Counted from the stretch's first letter, positions 7,930-16,904 are shown. The stretch is DNA of 57,135 bases from Candidatus Nanopelagicales bacterium (GCA_030836325.1 JAURQC010000112.1:1-57135); one strand, 5' to 3'. Translations and numbers: made by a program. Notes: generated by a model from the sequence alone, not told the origin.

Positions 7930-9306
7930 TCAATCTGCTAGATAGCCCAACAGATCCTGACGGGTCAGAACCCCGATGGGTCGCCCATCCTCGATCACTA
8001 CGAGTCCATCACCGGACTGGAGTGCGTCGATCGCAGCGTGCACGGACTCCCCTGCACCGACGATCGGTAGCGCGGGTGACATATGCGCGTCGACGGCATC
8101 AGCCAACTTCGCGTGACCGGTGAACAAAGCATCGAGCAGATCGCGCTCCACCACTGAGCCGACAACCTCGGCGGCCATCACCGGCGGTTCGGCGCGCACC
8201 ACCGGCATCTGGGAGACGCCGTATTCACGCAGGATCGCGATGGCATCGGCCACGGACTCGGTCGGGTGGGTATGCACGAGCGCGGGTAGGTCCTCGGACT
8301 TGCCGCGAAGGACATCCCCAACCGTGGAATCACCACTCGGCGACAGGAAGCCGTAGGACGCGAGCCACTCGTCGTTGAACACCTTGCTCAGGTAGCCGCG
8401 ACCGGAGTCCGGAAGAAGGACAACAATGACGTCATCGGGGCTAGCCGTGCTAGCTACACGCAACGCGGCGACGACGGCCATGCCGCACGAGCCACCCACG
8501 AGCAGTCCCTCTTCGCGCGCCATGCGGCGCGTCATTTCGAAGGACTCCGCATCCGATACCGCGATGACTTCATCGCAGATGTTGGCGTCGTACGTTGTTG
8601 GCCAAAAATCCTCACCGACGCCCTCGACCAGGTAGGGACGCCCCGTACCTCCGGAATAAACCGAGCCTTCGGGGTCGGCGCCAACGATGCGAACCGCGCC
8701 GTTGCTTACTTCCTTGAGGTACTTACCGGTACCACTGATGGTCCCACCGGTGCCCACACCCGCGACGAAGTGGGTGATCTTGCCTTCGGTCTGGTTCCAG
8801 ATCTCCGGACCGGTGACCTCGTAGTGCGAACGCGGATTGTTGGGATTGGAGTATTGGTCCGGCTTCCATCCGCCAGGTGTCTCACGCGCTAGTCGGTCGC
8901 TGACCGAGTAGTAGGACCTCGGGTCCTCGGGATCGACAGCCGTCGGGCACACCACAACCTCTGCTCCGTAGGCACGAAGGACGTTGCGCTTGTCCTCGCT
9001 GACCTTGTCTGGGCACACGAAGATGCAGTGATAGCCGCGCTGCTGGGCCACCATCGCCAAACCAACACCGGTATTGCCACTCGTGGGCTCGACGATCGTT
9101 CCCCCTGGCCTGAGCAGACCAGCTTCCTCCGCTGCGTCGATCATCCGAACCGCAATGCGGTCCTTGACCGACCCGCCGGGGTTCACGTACTCGACCTTCG
9201 CGAGGACGAGAGGCCCGGGTTCGGGAACGATTCCCTGAGTCACCTTGTTCAGGCGAACGAGGGGGGTATTGCCAATGAGGTCAATTACAGAGTCGACATA
9301 CTGCAC
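7930..9306 (-). CDS. cbs: cystathionine beta-synthase with C-terminal CBS domain pair
   Basis: 458 residues. The N-terminal 300 form the PLP fold type II cysteine synthase domain: IGNTPLVRLNK, the PLP lysine in NPGGSVKDR (about K48), EPTSGNTGVG, and GVGTGGTISGTGKYL as phosphate cup. The last 130 residues hold two CBS motifs (PTESVADAIAILREYGVSQMP; GDGLVVIEDGRPIGVLTRQD), as in actinobacterial cystathionine beta-synthases rather than plain CysK. It condenses serine and homocysteine to cystathionine. With the MetB-family enzyme at 2219-3370 it could complete a reverse transsulfuration route. ATG 9306 starts the standard N terminus. The protein is cytoplasmic. A plain cysteine-synthase role is less likely given the CBS pair. 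Confidence 0.92.
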   Translation of the reverse strand: MQYVDSVIDLIGNTPLVRLNKVTQGIVPEPGPLVLAKVEYVNPGGSVKDRIAVRMIDAAEEAGLLRPGGTIVEPTSGNTGVGLAMVAQQRGYHCIFVCPDKVSEDKRNVLRAYGAEVVVCPTAVDPEDPRSYYSVSDRLARETPGGWKPDQYSNPNNPRSHYEVTGPEIWNQTEGKITHFVAGVGTGGTISGTGKYLKEVSNGAVRIVGADPEGSVYSGGTGRPYLVEGVGEDFWPTTYDANICDEVIAVSDAESFEMTRRMAREEGLLVGGSCGMAVVAALRVASTASPDDVIVVLLPDSGRGYLSKVFNDEWLASYGFLSPSGDSTVGDVLRGKSEDLPALVHTHPTESVADAIAILREYGVSQMPVVRAEPPVMAAEVVGSVVERDLLDALFTGHAKLADAVDAHMSPALPIVGAGESVHAAIDALQSGDGLVVIEDGRPIGVLTRQDLLGYLAD

Positions 9307-9337
9307 GGCACAACCTTAGGCGTCCTACAGTTGACGC

Positions 9338-10051
9338 GTGTCGATACCGGCGATCGAGATCGGACCGTCGATCTATCGCATCCCCACTTTCGGGGACTTC
9401 ATCAATTCCTACGCATTTGTCGACAACGACGGCCAGGTCACCTTGGTCGACTGCGGACTGAAGCGAGCACCGGCCCGAATCGTCCGGGGTCTGGCCGCGA
9501 TGGGCAAGCATCCACGCGATGTGACGCGCATCGTGCTCACGCACGCGCATAACGATCACGCAGGCGGCGCCCACGACATGGCTGAGGCTTCGGGTGTCGA
9601 TGGAATACACGCCCACCACGACGATGCAGGCTTCCTGCGCGACGGGGCGATGCCGCCTCGAGATGCCACCCGCGGCCTAGGGCGACTACTGCGGCGAGCA
9701 CCCAGCGGATCGTTCGCTTCGGTGGCCGTGGCTCAAGAACTGTCCGACGGCGACGTACTGCCGGTGGCCGGTGGCATTCAGGTGATCCACACGCCCGGTC
9801 ATACCCCTGGTCACATCAGCCTGCTGCACTCCGATTCCGGGGTTTTGATCACCGGTGATGCCATATTCAACATGCTGTCGCGACGAACCTGGCCCTTTGC
9901 TGCCTTCTGCACGTCCTTCACCCAGACCACGCAGACAGCGCACGTTCTGGGCGAACTTGAGTATCAAACTGCGGCCTTCACACACGGACCTGAGATTCGC
10001 GATACCGGTCGCGACGCCGTTCGGGCCTTCCTAGCCAAGGCCCGCGTATGA
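9338..10051 (+). CDS. MBL-fold metallo-hydrolase
   Basis: 237 residues with the metallo-beta-lactamase metal motif THAHNDHAGG (His69, His71, Asp73, His74), HTPGHTPGHISL as the third metal motif, and TGDAIF supplying the bridging aspartate. This is a glyoxalase-II/RNase Z-type superfamily hydrolase without further subfamily marks; candidate reactions include thioester or lactone hydrolysis. The start is GTG 9338, 31 bp from the divergent cbs start. Its TGA overlaps the ATG of the next small gene (ATGA), so the two are coupled. It could act on glutathione- or mycothiol-like thioesters, but nothing in the sequence decides this. Confidence 0.85.
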   Translation: MSIPAIEIGPSIYRIPTFGDFINSYAFVDNDGQVTLVDCGLKRAPARIVRGLAAMGKHPRDVTRIVLTHAHNDHAGGAHDMAEASGVDGIHAHHDDAGFLRDGAMPPRDATRGLGRLLRRAPSGSFASVAVAQELSDGDVLPVAGGIQVIHTPGHTPGHISLLHSDSGVLITGDAIFNMLSRRTWPFAAFCTSFTQTTQTAHVLGELEYQTAAFTHGPEIRDTGRDAVRAFLAKARV

Positions 10052-10347
10052 GCCGCGACGAAATCATTCGCGAACTCGATCGCGTAACAACCCGCCTCGA
10101 CACCCTTGCTGTGAACCGCATTGACCAGCGTGTCATCGACACGGTCCATGCCACCGCATGTCGGATCGTCGAATCGACCAATGACCCGCAACGCCCACAG
10201 GATGCAGAACTGCCTCGCGTAGGACCAATAGCGCTGGCGGCACAACTCACGATTGTTGTTCGGGACTATCTGGCAACGACAACGGCGGCGTCCAGGGACG
10301 CCGCCGTTGCGGAGATGTTGACCGATCTGCGCCGGTCTTTGCCCTAG
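10048..10347 (+). CDS. small hypothetical protein (99 aa)
   Basis: I do not recognise this protein. It is predicted all-helical, soluble and free of cysteine, starting MSRDEIIRELDRVTTRLDTL, with a hydrophobic stretch GPIALAAQLTIVVRDYL in the middle. Its ATG overlaps the stop of the MBL hydrolase, a strong sign that it is a real gene translated with that enzyme. Downstream it converges on the BAX-inhibitor gene with 13 bp between the stops. Near its 3' end the coding sequence contains a perfect 13-bp inverted repeat (10281-10308). Confidence 0.7.
   Translation: MSRDEIIRELDRVTTRLDTLAVNRIDQRVIDTVHATACRIVESTNDPQRPQDAELPRVGPIALAAQLTIVVRDYLATTTAASRDAAVAEMLTDLRRSLP
10281..10308. repeat. perfect 13-bp inverted repeat inside the 3' end of a small gene
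   Basis: The two arms start AACGGCGGCG and end CGCCGCCGTT, are perfectly complementary over 13 bp and are separated by 2 bases. The repeat lies 39 bp before the stop of the small gene and 53 bp beyond the end of the convergent BAX-inhibitor gene. It could act as a terminator hairpin for minus-strand transcription, which would continue into a T-containing stretch (TTGTCGTTG). It may also be a coincidence of GC-rich alanine and aspartate codons. Confidence 0.4.
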
Positions 10348-10360
10348 TGGGCTGTTGTGG

Positions 10361-11239
10361 CTAATCGCGCCCGGAGAGGATCGCGAACATCCGCAGGAAC
10401 TCGAGGTAGATCCACACCAGGGTGACCAGGAGCCCAAAGGACATCCGCCAGGACTCCTTTTCCGGAAGACCCATCGCGACGCCCTGCTTGATGGCCTCGA
10501 AGTCCAGCGCCAGGAAGAACGACGCGATGGCCACACCGGCCAGGGAAATGATGATGCCGAGGCCATCGACTCCGTAGAAACCCCAGCCGCCGCCGACACC
10601 GAACATCGCGGCAACGAAGGAAGCAAGCGCAAGCACTAGGTAGGAAACGGCGGCGACCATCAACACGCGAGTGAAACGCTTGGTCACCTTGATGACGCCG
10701 GTCAGGTAGAGCGTGAGCATGACGCCGAACGTGGTCATCGTGGCGACGACGGCCTGCAGGACGATGCCGTCCCAGCCGTTGATAACCGCGTAGGAGTTGT
10801 ACCAATTGCTGATGCCACCGAGCATCAAGCCCTCAGCGACGGCGAAGATCACCATCAGGGCCGGCGACACGTTCTTCTTGAGCGCGTTCACGAAGCCCAG
10901 GACCATGGCAACAATGAACATCGGCAGCATCAGGGCCGGCGCAGCCGTGATCAGATTCCAGCCGACGAAGGCGAAAATCACGACGAGCCCGAACATGATC
11001 GCGGACTTGACGATGACGTCGTTCAGGGTGACCCGGACACCACCGCCGGCGGTGACGGTCTGGAAATCGGCATCGGTACTGGCAGGCGGTGCTCCAGCGG
11101 CCTGCGTGGCCGGGGCCGCCGGGGTTGCCGTGGGAGCCGTACCGGAGGCCTCCGCGAAGGCCGAGCGGCCTTCCGCATAGGCGAATCCCGGGGCGTCGGC
11201 CTTTTCGTAGCGCGACAGGACAGGGTTATTCGTCTGCAT
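10361..11239 (-). CDS. BAX inhibitor-1 / YccA family membrane protein
   Basis: 292 residues. After a Pro/Ala-rich cytoplasmic N terminus of about 80 residues come about seven membrane segments (IMFGLVVIFAFVGWNLI, ALMLPMFIVAMVLGFVNAL, ALMVIFAVAEGLMLGG and later ones). The C-terminal LALDFEAIKQGVAMGLPEKESW, EAIK followed by a conserved E-W-x-MSFGL helix, is typical of actinobacterial Bax1-I/YccA proteins. ATG 11239 is preferred over the longer frame because homologues begin with MQTNNPVLSR. The family is proposed to work as pH-sensitive Ca2+ leak channels or membrane-protein quality modulators; the role in actinomycetes is not established. Confidence 0.88.
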   Translation of the reverse strand: MQTNNPVLSRYEKADAPGFAYAEGRSAFAEASGTAPTATPAAPATQAAGAPPASTDADFQTVTAGGGVRVTLNDVIVKSAIMFGLVVIFAFVGWNLITAAPALMLPMFIVAMVLGFVNALKKNVSPALMVIFAVAEGLMLGGISNWYNSYAVINGWDGIVLQAVVATMTTFGVMLTLYLTGVIKVTKRFTRVLMVAAVSYLVLALASFVAAMFGVGGGWGFYGVDGLGIIISLAGVAIASFFLALDFEAIKQGVAMGLPEKESWRMSFGLLVTLVWIYLEFLRMFAILSGRD

Positions 11240-11358
11240 GGGTACAAGGTAACCCACGGTTGTCCGGACAGCCAAGCGATCCTCGCCGAGAGCGAACACC
11301 CTCGTCTTCGGGGCCTTTCGAGTGGCTGTCGAGCGATCATTCGGCGTACCGTCGAGAA

Positions 11359-11913
11359 GTGACTGAACAACAGCCATATGAAGTGGTGCGGGAGCGCGAC
11401 GGGTATGAACTTCGCCGATATCCGGCCCACGTCGTCGCCGAGGTCACCGTCGATGCCGACTTCGAACAGGCTGGGAGTCTTGGATTCCGTCCGCTGGTGA
11501 GCTACATCGGAGGCAACAACAGATCCCGAGAATCTTTGGCGATGACAGCACCGGTGGTCCAGAGCCAGACGTTGGCCATGACGGCGCCCGTCGTGCAGAG
11601 CCCAGGCGAGGGAGAGCAACAGGTAATCGCGTTCGTGCTGCCGGCGTCCCTCAGCATCGATTCGGCCCCGGTTCCCGCAGATCCTCGGGTGGTGATCCGC
11701 GAGGTGCCGCCGTCTCTAACCGCCGTCACCCGTTATTCGGGTCGATGGTCCGAATCGTCGTACGAGCACCACGTTGCTGCATTGCGGCAAGCACTCGCTA
11801 CCGACGGGCTTACAGCCGTAAGCGAGCCGCGACTGGCCCGATTCGATCCGCCATTCAAGCCGTGGTTCCTGCGGCGCAACGAGGTGCACCTCGATGTACG
11901 GGAGTCCACTTAG
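11359..11913 (+). CDS. SOUL heme-binding family protein
   Basis: 184 residues with the SOUL family hallmarks: an early YEVVRERDGYELRRYPAHVVAEV, then the repeated AMTAPVVQS (two copies at residues 60-69 and 72-81), and the C-terminal WFLRRNEVHLDV. These proteins bind heme or tetrapyrroles loosely and are often single-copy accessory proteins. GTG 11359 is selected because the N-terminal family motif begins seven residues later and the longer frame runs over the divergent Bax gene. There is no signal peptide, so it is cytoplasmic. Its in vivo role is unknown. Confidence 0.85.
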   Translation: MTEQQPYEVVRERDGYELRRYPAHVVAEVTVDADFEQAGSLGFRPLVSYIGGNNRSRESLAMTAPVVQSQTLAMTAPVVQSPGEGEQQVIAFVLPASLSIDSAPVPADPRVVIREVPPSLTAVTRYSGRWSESSYEHHVAALRQALATDGLTAVSEPRLARFDPPFKPWFLRRNEVHLDVREST

Positions 11914-11942
11914 GCAGTCGGGATAGGCGGCGCGAGGAGTGT

Positions 11943-12015
11943 GCCCTCGATGGGATTCGAACCCATACTGTGCCGGGTTTAAGCCGGGTGTCTCTACCAG
12001 TTGGACTACGAGGGC
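11943..12015 (-). tRNA. tRNA with UAA anticodon (Leu by codon), atypical short variable arm
   Basis: Read on the minus strand this is a 73-nt cloverleaf. The 7-bp acceptor pairs GCCCTCG with CGAGGGC, the T arm is ATGGG-TTCGAAT-CCCAT, and the anticodon loop is CTTAAAC, giving anticodon UAA for the Leu codon UUA. The anticodon stem has four GC pairs with a C-C mismatch at the 27-43 position. The D arm has only a 3-bp stem (GTC/GAC) around a loop with AACTGGTAGA, which is Leu/Ser-like, but the variable region is just 5 nt (ACAGT) where bacterial tRNA-Leu has a long arm. The discriminator is A and CCA is not encoded. It may be a real but unusual tRNA-Leu or a decaying one. Confidence 0.75.
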
Positions 12016-12079
12016 CAAACAGTTGGCACCCATGATTCCGCATATGACGCGATCCGTCTGACCCCCTACCCTGACCATC

Positions 12080-12625
12080 ATGCGCGGCGGCCTGAGTCTG
12101 GGGACATGGGTCCTCATCGTGGTTCTCGGCATCGCATCTCTCGGCGCGGGTTTCGGCGCAGGCCAGTGGTGGCAGGGCCGCGACGTCGCCCCGGAGACCG
12201 CTCGCTGGGTCCTCGCCCACTCGGCTGAATCCGCACAACTCACCCCGGCGTCCGAAGGCCTGTTCACCTTGACAATGTCCCCGGTCGATGCCCAGGTCAT
12301 CGCGCTACGCGAGGACATCCCCGGCTCGAGCGAACTCATGCCTGCGCTTCGCCTCGAAAGCGAGTGGCAGGAGATGTTCGGCGAGGGTTCGATCACTGTG
12401 ACTTTGCTCGTCCACGACGCAACCACCGATGCTGACCCCGACGCAGCCTCGGCCGACAAGATCACGTTGCTGGCGGCCGAACCTGTTGTCGACGGCGACA
12501 TGGTGACTTATCCGGTCGAGGTACTCGAACCAACATTCATCGCCGAAGACGAAGCACTTCGAGCGTTCACTGAGGTGACGCTGGTCCTCCCCGACGCAGT
12601 CCGCACGGTCACGTCAGTCGAGTGA
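12080..12625 (+). CDS. hypothetical membrane-anchored protein (181 aa)
   Basis: I do not recognise the family. Residues 8-28 ([21 protein letters not shown]) form a signal anchor; the remaining 150 residues are predicted extracytoplasmic, acidic, mostly beta-strand and free of cysteine. The pattern of alternating strands ([55 protein letters not shown]) suggests a small beta-sandwich. It starts at ATG 12080, 64 bp from the divergent tRNA. Its 3' end overlaps by 17 bp the end of the convergent uracil-DNA glycosylase gene. Confidence 0.65.
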   Translation: MRGGLSLGTWVLIVVLGIASLGAGFGAGQWWQGRDVAPETARWVLAHSAESAQLTPASEGLFTLTMSPVDAQVIALREDIPGSSELMPALRLESEWQEMFGEGSITVTLLVHDATTDADPDAASADKITLLAAEPVVDGDMVTYPVEVLEPTFIAEDEALRAFTEVTLVLPDAVRTVTSVE

Positions 12626-13319
12626 AGACGTCGTCGAGCATCTGCTCGGTCAGGCGTCCGGTGAACGTGTTCTGCTGACTTGGGTGATAACTACCGATCA
12701 CCGTTAGTGACCGCGGCGAGTTGACATTGAAGGCGACGCCGTGACCGAACTTCGGCCGGGGACGTGGAACATCGCATCCAGCGTGCGCCAGAGCATCCAG
12801 TGCGGCCTGCCAGGCGATACCGCCCAGCGCGACCACTGCTTCCAGCCCAGGAAGTAGCAACTCGGCTTCACGTCTCAGCCAAGTGCGGCAGGTCGTCTTC
12901 TCCGTCGTCGTCGGCTTGTTATCCGGAGGAGCACAGTGCACTGCGGCGGTAATGCGAACCTCATCGAGCCGCTGTCCGTCGTCTCGGTAAGTGGATGTGG
13001 GTTGCGAGGCGAGTCCGACTCGATGCAGGGACGCATACAGCCAGTCTCCGCTTCGGTCACCGGTGAACATCCGACCCGTGCGATTGGCGCCGTGCGCTCC
13101 CGGCGCGAGTCCCACGATCCAGATGCGTGGGTTGAGCGAGCCAAAGCCTGGCACCGGACCACCCCAGTAATCGTCGTCGCGATAAGCCGCCCGCTTGTTT
13201 TGCGCTACCTGTTCACACCACTCGATGAGTCGGGGGCATTCACGGCATTCGACCACGCCACGATCGAGGTCGTCGATCGTGGTTACGGCCTGAACGCGGC
13301 TAGCGAAGTCGCGCGGCAA
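12609..13319 (-). CDS. uracil-DNA glycosylase, family 5 (UdgB type)
   Basis: 236 residues. [12 protein letters not shown] supplies two cluster cysteines of the iron-sulfur UDG group. [18 protein letters not shown] is the family-5 active-site motif with Ala rather than Glu/Asp. The [4Fe-4S] set is completed around [11 protein letters not shown] and TTCRTWL, and [16 protein letters not shown] is the C-terminal motif 2. It excises uracil and related deaminated bases from DNA. I put the start at TTG 13319: family members begin about 20 residues before the CxxC. This overlaps the end of the dienelactone hydrolase gene by 20 bp. GTG 13256 is a shorter alternative, while the longer frame would reach deep into the neighbour. 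Confidence 0.85.
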   Translation of the reverse strand: MPRDFASRVQAVTTIDDLDRGVVECRECPRLIEWCEQVAQNKRAAYRDDDYWGGPVPGFGSLNPRIWIVGLAPGAHGANRTGRMFTGDRSGDWLYASLHRVGLASQPTSTYRDDGQRLDEVRITAAVHCAPPDNKPTTTEKTTCRTWLRREAELLLPGLEAVVALGGIAWQAALDALAHAGCDVPRPRPKFGHGVAFNVNSPRSLTVIGSYHPSQQNTFTGRLTEQMLDDVFTRLT

Positions 13320-13980
13320 GGAACTCGATGCTGCGTTGCCAAGCCTGGGCAGCGTGGTCGGCTTGATAGACCTCGGGGCGATCGTCGTTGAAGAATGCGT
13401 GAACGGATCCCGGGTAATCGAATATCGAGACTTCCCCACCGGCTGCACGAATCACCTCGGAGTACTCCGTAATGCGCGGACCCGCATGGTCTTCATCCGA
13501 CTCGGCCTTGTGGATCAACGCAGCCTTGCCGTCGTAGTTGTTCCAATCCGGGTGGTAGTCCGGCCACGGCATCGCCGGATAGAAGGCGACGGCTGATGAC
13601 ACCGCACCAACCGTGGGTGCGAGCAGCGACAAACCGCCGCCCATGCAAAAGCCGATCGATCCGACGCTGGTGCTTGTCACCTCGTCGCGGGACAGCAAGT
13701 ACTCAGCCCCCGAAGCGATGTCCGAAGCCGCAGCATCGACCTTCAGGCCCATCATCAGTTTCTTCGCTTCGTCGGGTTCAGTCGTCTCGGCTCCGCGGTA
13801 GTGATCCACCGCCATCGCAACGAACCCTGCATCTGCTAATCGCTCAACAACCGACTTGATGTGCGGGACAAGGCCCCACCATTCCTGGATCACGAGTACG
13901 CCAGGACCACTTCCGGAATCGGGGATCGCGAGATAACCCTCGACCGGGGCACCTTGAACATCCATGGCCACAACGCTCAC
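13300..13980 (-). CDS. dienelactone hydrolase family protein
   Basis: 226-residue alpha/beta hydrolase. The nucleophile Cys112 sits in [13 protein letters not shown], the conserved Glu in VIQEWWGL, and the catalytic His in [11 protein letters not shown] near the C terminus, all as in carboxymethylenebutenolidase (ClcD-like) enzymes. It probably hydrolyses a lactone or ester, but no aromatic degradation genes surround it, so the natural substrate is open. The start is GTG 13980 because a perfect AGGAGG (13987-13992, minus strand) lies 6 bases upstream. The gene is followed by udg with a 20-bp overlap, so the two are co-transcribed. Confidence 0.88.
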   Translation of the reverse strand: MSVVAMDVQGAPVEGYLAIPDSGSGPGVLVIQEWWGLVPHIKSVVERLADAGFVAMAVDHYRGAETTEPDEAKKLMMGLKVDAAASDIASGAEYLLSRDEVTSTSVGSIGFCMGGGLSLLAPTVGAVSSAVAFYPAMPWPDYHPDWNNYDGKAALIHKAESDEDHAGPRITEYSEVIRAAGGEVSIFDYPGSVHAFFNDDRPEVYQADHAAQAWQRSIEFLAARLR

Positions 13981-14065
13981 TACTGACCTCCTACGTGCCG
14001 TTTCGAGGCCACCATTACAGCGCAGACGAGCCACACGATCCGAACACAAGTGCTTGCACTAGTTA

Positions 14066-15505
14066 CTACTGGGGCCAGGCTCCCTCGATAGCGGAAAGAA
14101 CCTCAGCCGTCGGCCTGTCTTCCGCAAACCACGCCGTCAGCTGCGCCCACTCCTCCCCTGTACCGATAGGCCGGGGCATCAACTCAGCAGAGTCGAACCG
14201 GAAAGTGGTATCCGGACTGGTGAGGAAACTTGCGGCAAGAGCCTGGATGGACCCCGATTCGTAGGCGCTCAGCGGTGTACCAGCATTCGCCGTGGTCCAG
14301 TTTCCTAGTTCAGCTCGCATCGATTGAAACTGCGGGGTCGCCATGAAGGTTTGGACCGCTTGAACCTCCGAGCGATCATCGAAGGCGACCACGAAATCAC
14401 CAGTTCCAATGATCGGTTGGGGGAACTGTCCACTAACTTCCGGTAAGTGGAAGGCGTAAACCTTGTCGTCGGGACCCACAACGGCGGATGGATCTAGTTG
14501 GCCCCAAATCTGGAAGTAAAACTCACCCGCTTGAAAGAAGCCACATGTAGCGTCCAGAACGCTTGTGCCGACGTCAACCACTGACGTGGAAGCGATAGTC
14601 GAGACATCGCCGAATCCGCCATTCACATACTCAGGGTTCTTCATCCATCCTGCGAGCACATCCATCGCAGCGGAAATTTCGGGCGAGTCGAAGTCAAGAT
14701 CACCTGCGACCCACCTGTCGTAACCGTCACCACCGAAAAGCCTCAGCACAACCTCAGCCAGCCAACTAGACGCAGGCCAGCCGGTCGCTCCTTCAGATTC
14801 AAGACCCCCACACCATGGCCGAATTCCATCCGCAACCATCTGATCCGAGAGGGCCCACATTTCGTCCCATGATTTAGGGATCTCATAGCCGTTCTCAGCG
14901 AACATTTCCGGGGAGTACCAAACGAGCGAGTTCATCTGCGCACTCAGCGGAGCCGCGTAGAAGATCCCCTCGACCGTTCCGTACTGCTTCCACACCGGCT
15001 GCCAGTTCTCGTCTACCAGCTTCTCCGTCTCCAACGGCGCAGCGACTGGACCACCGTCGCTCACCAACCTGGAAAGTGCCCTAGGGCTGGAGATCCACGC
15101 AATATCAGGTGCGTTGCCTTGGGCGATTCTCGTCGGGAGCTCCGCCTCGAATATCTCGCTCCCCTCGAAAACGATGTCGATGCCGGTGCACTCTTCGAAC
15201 TGTGCCCAGGCTTCTTCGAACAGTTGCTGCTCAGGAGGCAGGATCGAGGTGAAGACATCGACCGTGGTGTCCTCATTGCCCATGTAATCGGCGTAGGCGT
15301 CACACGCCCCGTCCATGGCGCCATCACCATCGTCGGCGCCCTCATCTCCACTAGTGCCCTCAGCCGCGGTTTCCTCGGCTGCAGTGTCCTCACCAGCTCT
15401 ATCGCTCGCAGAATCATCGCTGCCCCCGCATGCGGCGAGCAGCATGCCGGCTGCCAACCCACTGACGAGGATCGTCATTCCACGACGCCGCTGCATTGCG
15501 GTCAC
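14066..15505 (-). CDS. ABC transporter substrate-binding lipoprotein, alpha-glucoside type (AglE-like)
   Basis: 479-residue family-1 sugar-binding protein. A signal peptide ends in the lipobox LLAAC at residues 22-26, followed by an acidic Ser/Gly/Glu linker of about 35 residues, then the binding domain (VDVFTSILPPEQQLFEEAW, APDIAWISSPRALSRL, PKSWDEMWALSDQM). Several aromatic residues (WCGGLESEGATGWPASSW, FYFQIWGQLDP) could stack on glucosides. The neighbouring MsmK-type ATPase and GH13 alpha-glucosidase argue for maltose, trehalose or other alpha-glucosides. GTG 15505 follows GGGAG; the inner ATG 15496 is possible. No permease gene is adjacent, which is unusual. Confidence 0.85.
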   Translation of the reverse strand: MTAMQRRRGMTILVSGLAAGMLLAACGGSDDSASDRAGEDTAAEETAAEGTSGDEGADDGDGAMDGACDAYADYMGNEDTTVDVFTSILPPEQQLFEEAWAQFEECTGIDIVFEGSEIFEAELPTRIAQGNAPDIAWISSPRALSRLVSDGGPVAAPLETEKLVDENWQPVWKQYGTVEGIFYAAPLSAQMNSLVWYSPEMFAENGYEIPKSWDEMWALSDQMVADGIRPWCGGLESEGATGWPASSWLAEVVLRLFGGDGYDRWVAGDLDFDSPEISAAMDVLAGWMKNPEYVNGGFGDVSTIASTSVVDVGTSVLDATCGFFQAGEFYFQIWGQLDPSAVVGPDDKVYAFHLPEVSGQFPQPIIGTGDFVVAFDDRSEVQAVQTFMATPQFQSMRAELGNWTTANAGTPLSAYESGSIQALAASFLTSPDTTFRFDSAELMPRPIGTGEEWAQLTAWFAEDRPTAEVLSAIEGAWPQ

Positions 15506-15811
15506 GGGTACTCCCTGCCTGACATGACGCCCAGGGAGGTCCTCGGCGCGTAAACGTGTTCATACTGACCCGTGAAACCCCCGGAAGCAAACCCGAAACA
15601 TGCAACAAACTCATGTAACGAATCACAATCTGGTGTCCCGCGGTAATGAAATGGACATTGTTCGGTCATCTCCGGACAGTCGCCGCAAGCGACTATTTGA
15701 AGCAACCATGCCAAGGCTTTCATGCGACCCCCTAGGCTCTGGCACACAACTGAAAAATCAACTTCTCACTACGGATCGTCCGGCACGTACCTGCCGGTGA
15801 GAGGAATAACC
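15506..15811. promoter_or_regulatory. 306-bp divergent intergenic region (sugar-binding protein / ATPase)
   Basis: This gap separates the divergent binding-protein and ATPase genes and should hold both promoters. It is more AT-rich than the surrounding genes. I see a clear ribosome binding site (GAGAGG near 15799-15804) for the ATPase start. I find no perfect LacI-type palindrome and no remnant of permease coding sequence; TGAAGC and GCTTTCA around 15697-15722 are only a weak imperfect inverted pair. Confidence 0.45.
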
Positions 15812-16888
15812 ATGAGTCAGCCCGTGCGGTTCGACGACGTCTCGCTCGTCTACCCCGGCTCCACCGAGCCGGCCGTTTCCCACCTCAACCTTGATATCGG
15901 CGAAGGCGAGTTCCTAGTACTTGTCGGTCCTTCCGGTTGCGGCAAGTCCACATCGCTTCGAATGCTCGCCGGCCTAGAGCCGATCAGCGCCGGTCACATC
16001 TATATCGGCGACCGCGATGTCACCAATGTCGCTGCGAAGGACCGCGACATTGCGATGGTCTTCCAGAACTACGCCCTCTACCCACACATGTCGGTTGCGG
16101 AAAACATGGCGTTCGCGTTGAAGATTCAGAAGGTGAGCAAGACCGAAATCGAACGACGAGTCAAGGAAGCCGCCGCTTTGCTCGATCTCACCGAGTACCT
16201 AGATCGAAAGCCCAAGGCGCTTTCTGGCGGACAAAGGCAGCGCGTGGCGATGGGCCGCGCGATCGTGCGCGAGCCCCAGGTCTTTTTGATGGACGAGCCG
16301 CTGTCCAACCTCGACGCCAAACTGCGCGTTCAGACACGGACTCAGATCGCGGCTCTCCAGCGTCGGCTTGGCACCACCACGGTGTACGTCACCCACGATC
16401 AGGTGGAGGCCATGACGATGGGTGATCGCGTGGCAGTTCTCAAGGACGGACTCCTCCAGCAGGTGGCTGCTCCACGGACTTTGTACGACGAGCCTGCGAA
16501 TGCTTTCGTAGCCACTTTCATCGGATCGCCCTCAATGAACATCATCCCGGTCAAAATCCACGAGTCCGGGGTTTCGATCGGCGACTACGCGGTGGCCATC
16601 GAGCGCGATCGACTCTCGCAAGCGCGGGGTGGCGCCGCCCTGCTCGGTGTTCGACCCGAAGACCTGCATCTCAGTGATCAAGGGGTCGAGATCACCGTGA
16701 CCCTGGTTGAAGAACTCGGTGCTGACACCTACGTTTACGGAGATCTCCTCACTTCCGACGGCAGCACGATCAACGTCGTCGCTCGGGACCGTTCTCATCA
16801 GGCGCCGCGGATGGGCGACACCGTTCGCGTCGCACCAGAGCGCGTCTACTTGTTCCAAACAGACGGGGCGCAAGAGCGAATCGTCTAG
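15812..16888 (+). CDS. ABC transporter ATP-binding protein, MsmK/UgpC/MalK family
   Basis: 358-residue sugar-importer ATPase with all nucleotide motifs: Walker A GPSGCGKST, Q-loop MVFQNYALYPHM, signature LSGGQRQRVAMGRA, Walker B VFLMDEPLSNLDA and H-loop YVTHDQVEA. After the ATPase domain comes the OB-like MalK regulatory domain (LLGVRPEDLHL, VTLVEELGADTYVYG). Such subunits energise one or several carbohydrate importers. ATG 15812 has a good GAGAGG site; the open frame upstream lacks one. It is divergent from the binding protein and convergent with the glucosidase. No membrane subunit lies next to it, so it may serve several permeases in trans, as MsiK does in Streptomyces. Confidence 0.93.
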   Translation: MSQPVRFDDVSLVYPGSTEPAVSHLNLDIGEGEFLVLVGPSGCGKSTSLRMLAGLEPISAGHIYIGDRDVTNVAAKDRDIAMVFQNYALYPHMSVAENMAFALKIQKVSKTEIERRVKEAAALLDLTEYLDRKPKALSGGQRQRVAMGRAIVREPQVFLMDEPLSNLDAKLRVQTRTQIAALQRRLGTTTVYVTHDQVEAMTMGDRVAVLKDGLLQQVAAPRTLYDEPANAFVATFIGSPSMNIIPVKIHESGVSIGDYAVAIERDRLSQARGGAALLGVRPEDLHLSDQGVEITVTLVEELGADTYVYGDLLTSDGSTINVVARDRSHQAPRMGDTVRVAPERVYLFQTDGAQERIV

Positions 16889-16904
16889 TTGCGGAGCAAT
16901 TTGA

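Noticed and set aside
11536..11601. Tandem duplication of LAMTAPVVQS in the SOUL protein
   Set aside because: Two MTAPV motifs in close succession are, as I recall, usual in SOUL proteins, and the codons differ at most wobble positions, so it is not a recent duplication.
15506..15811. Degraded permease genes or LacI operator in the sugar-locus gap
   Set aside because: No membrane-protein-like reading frame and no clear palindrome could be read in this interval.
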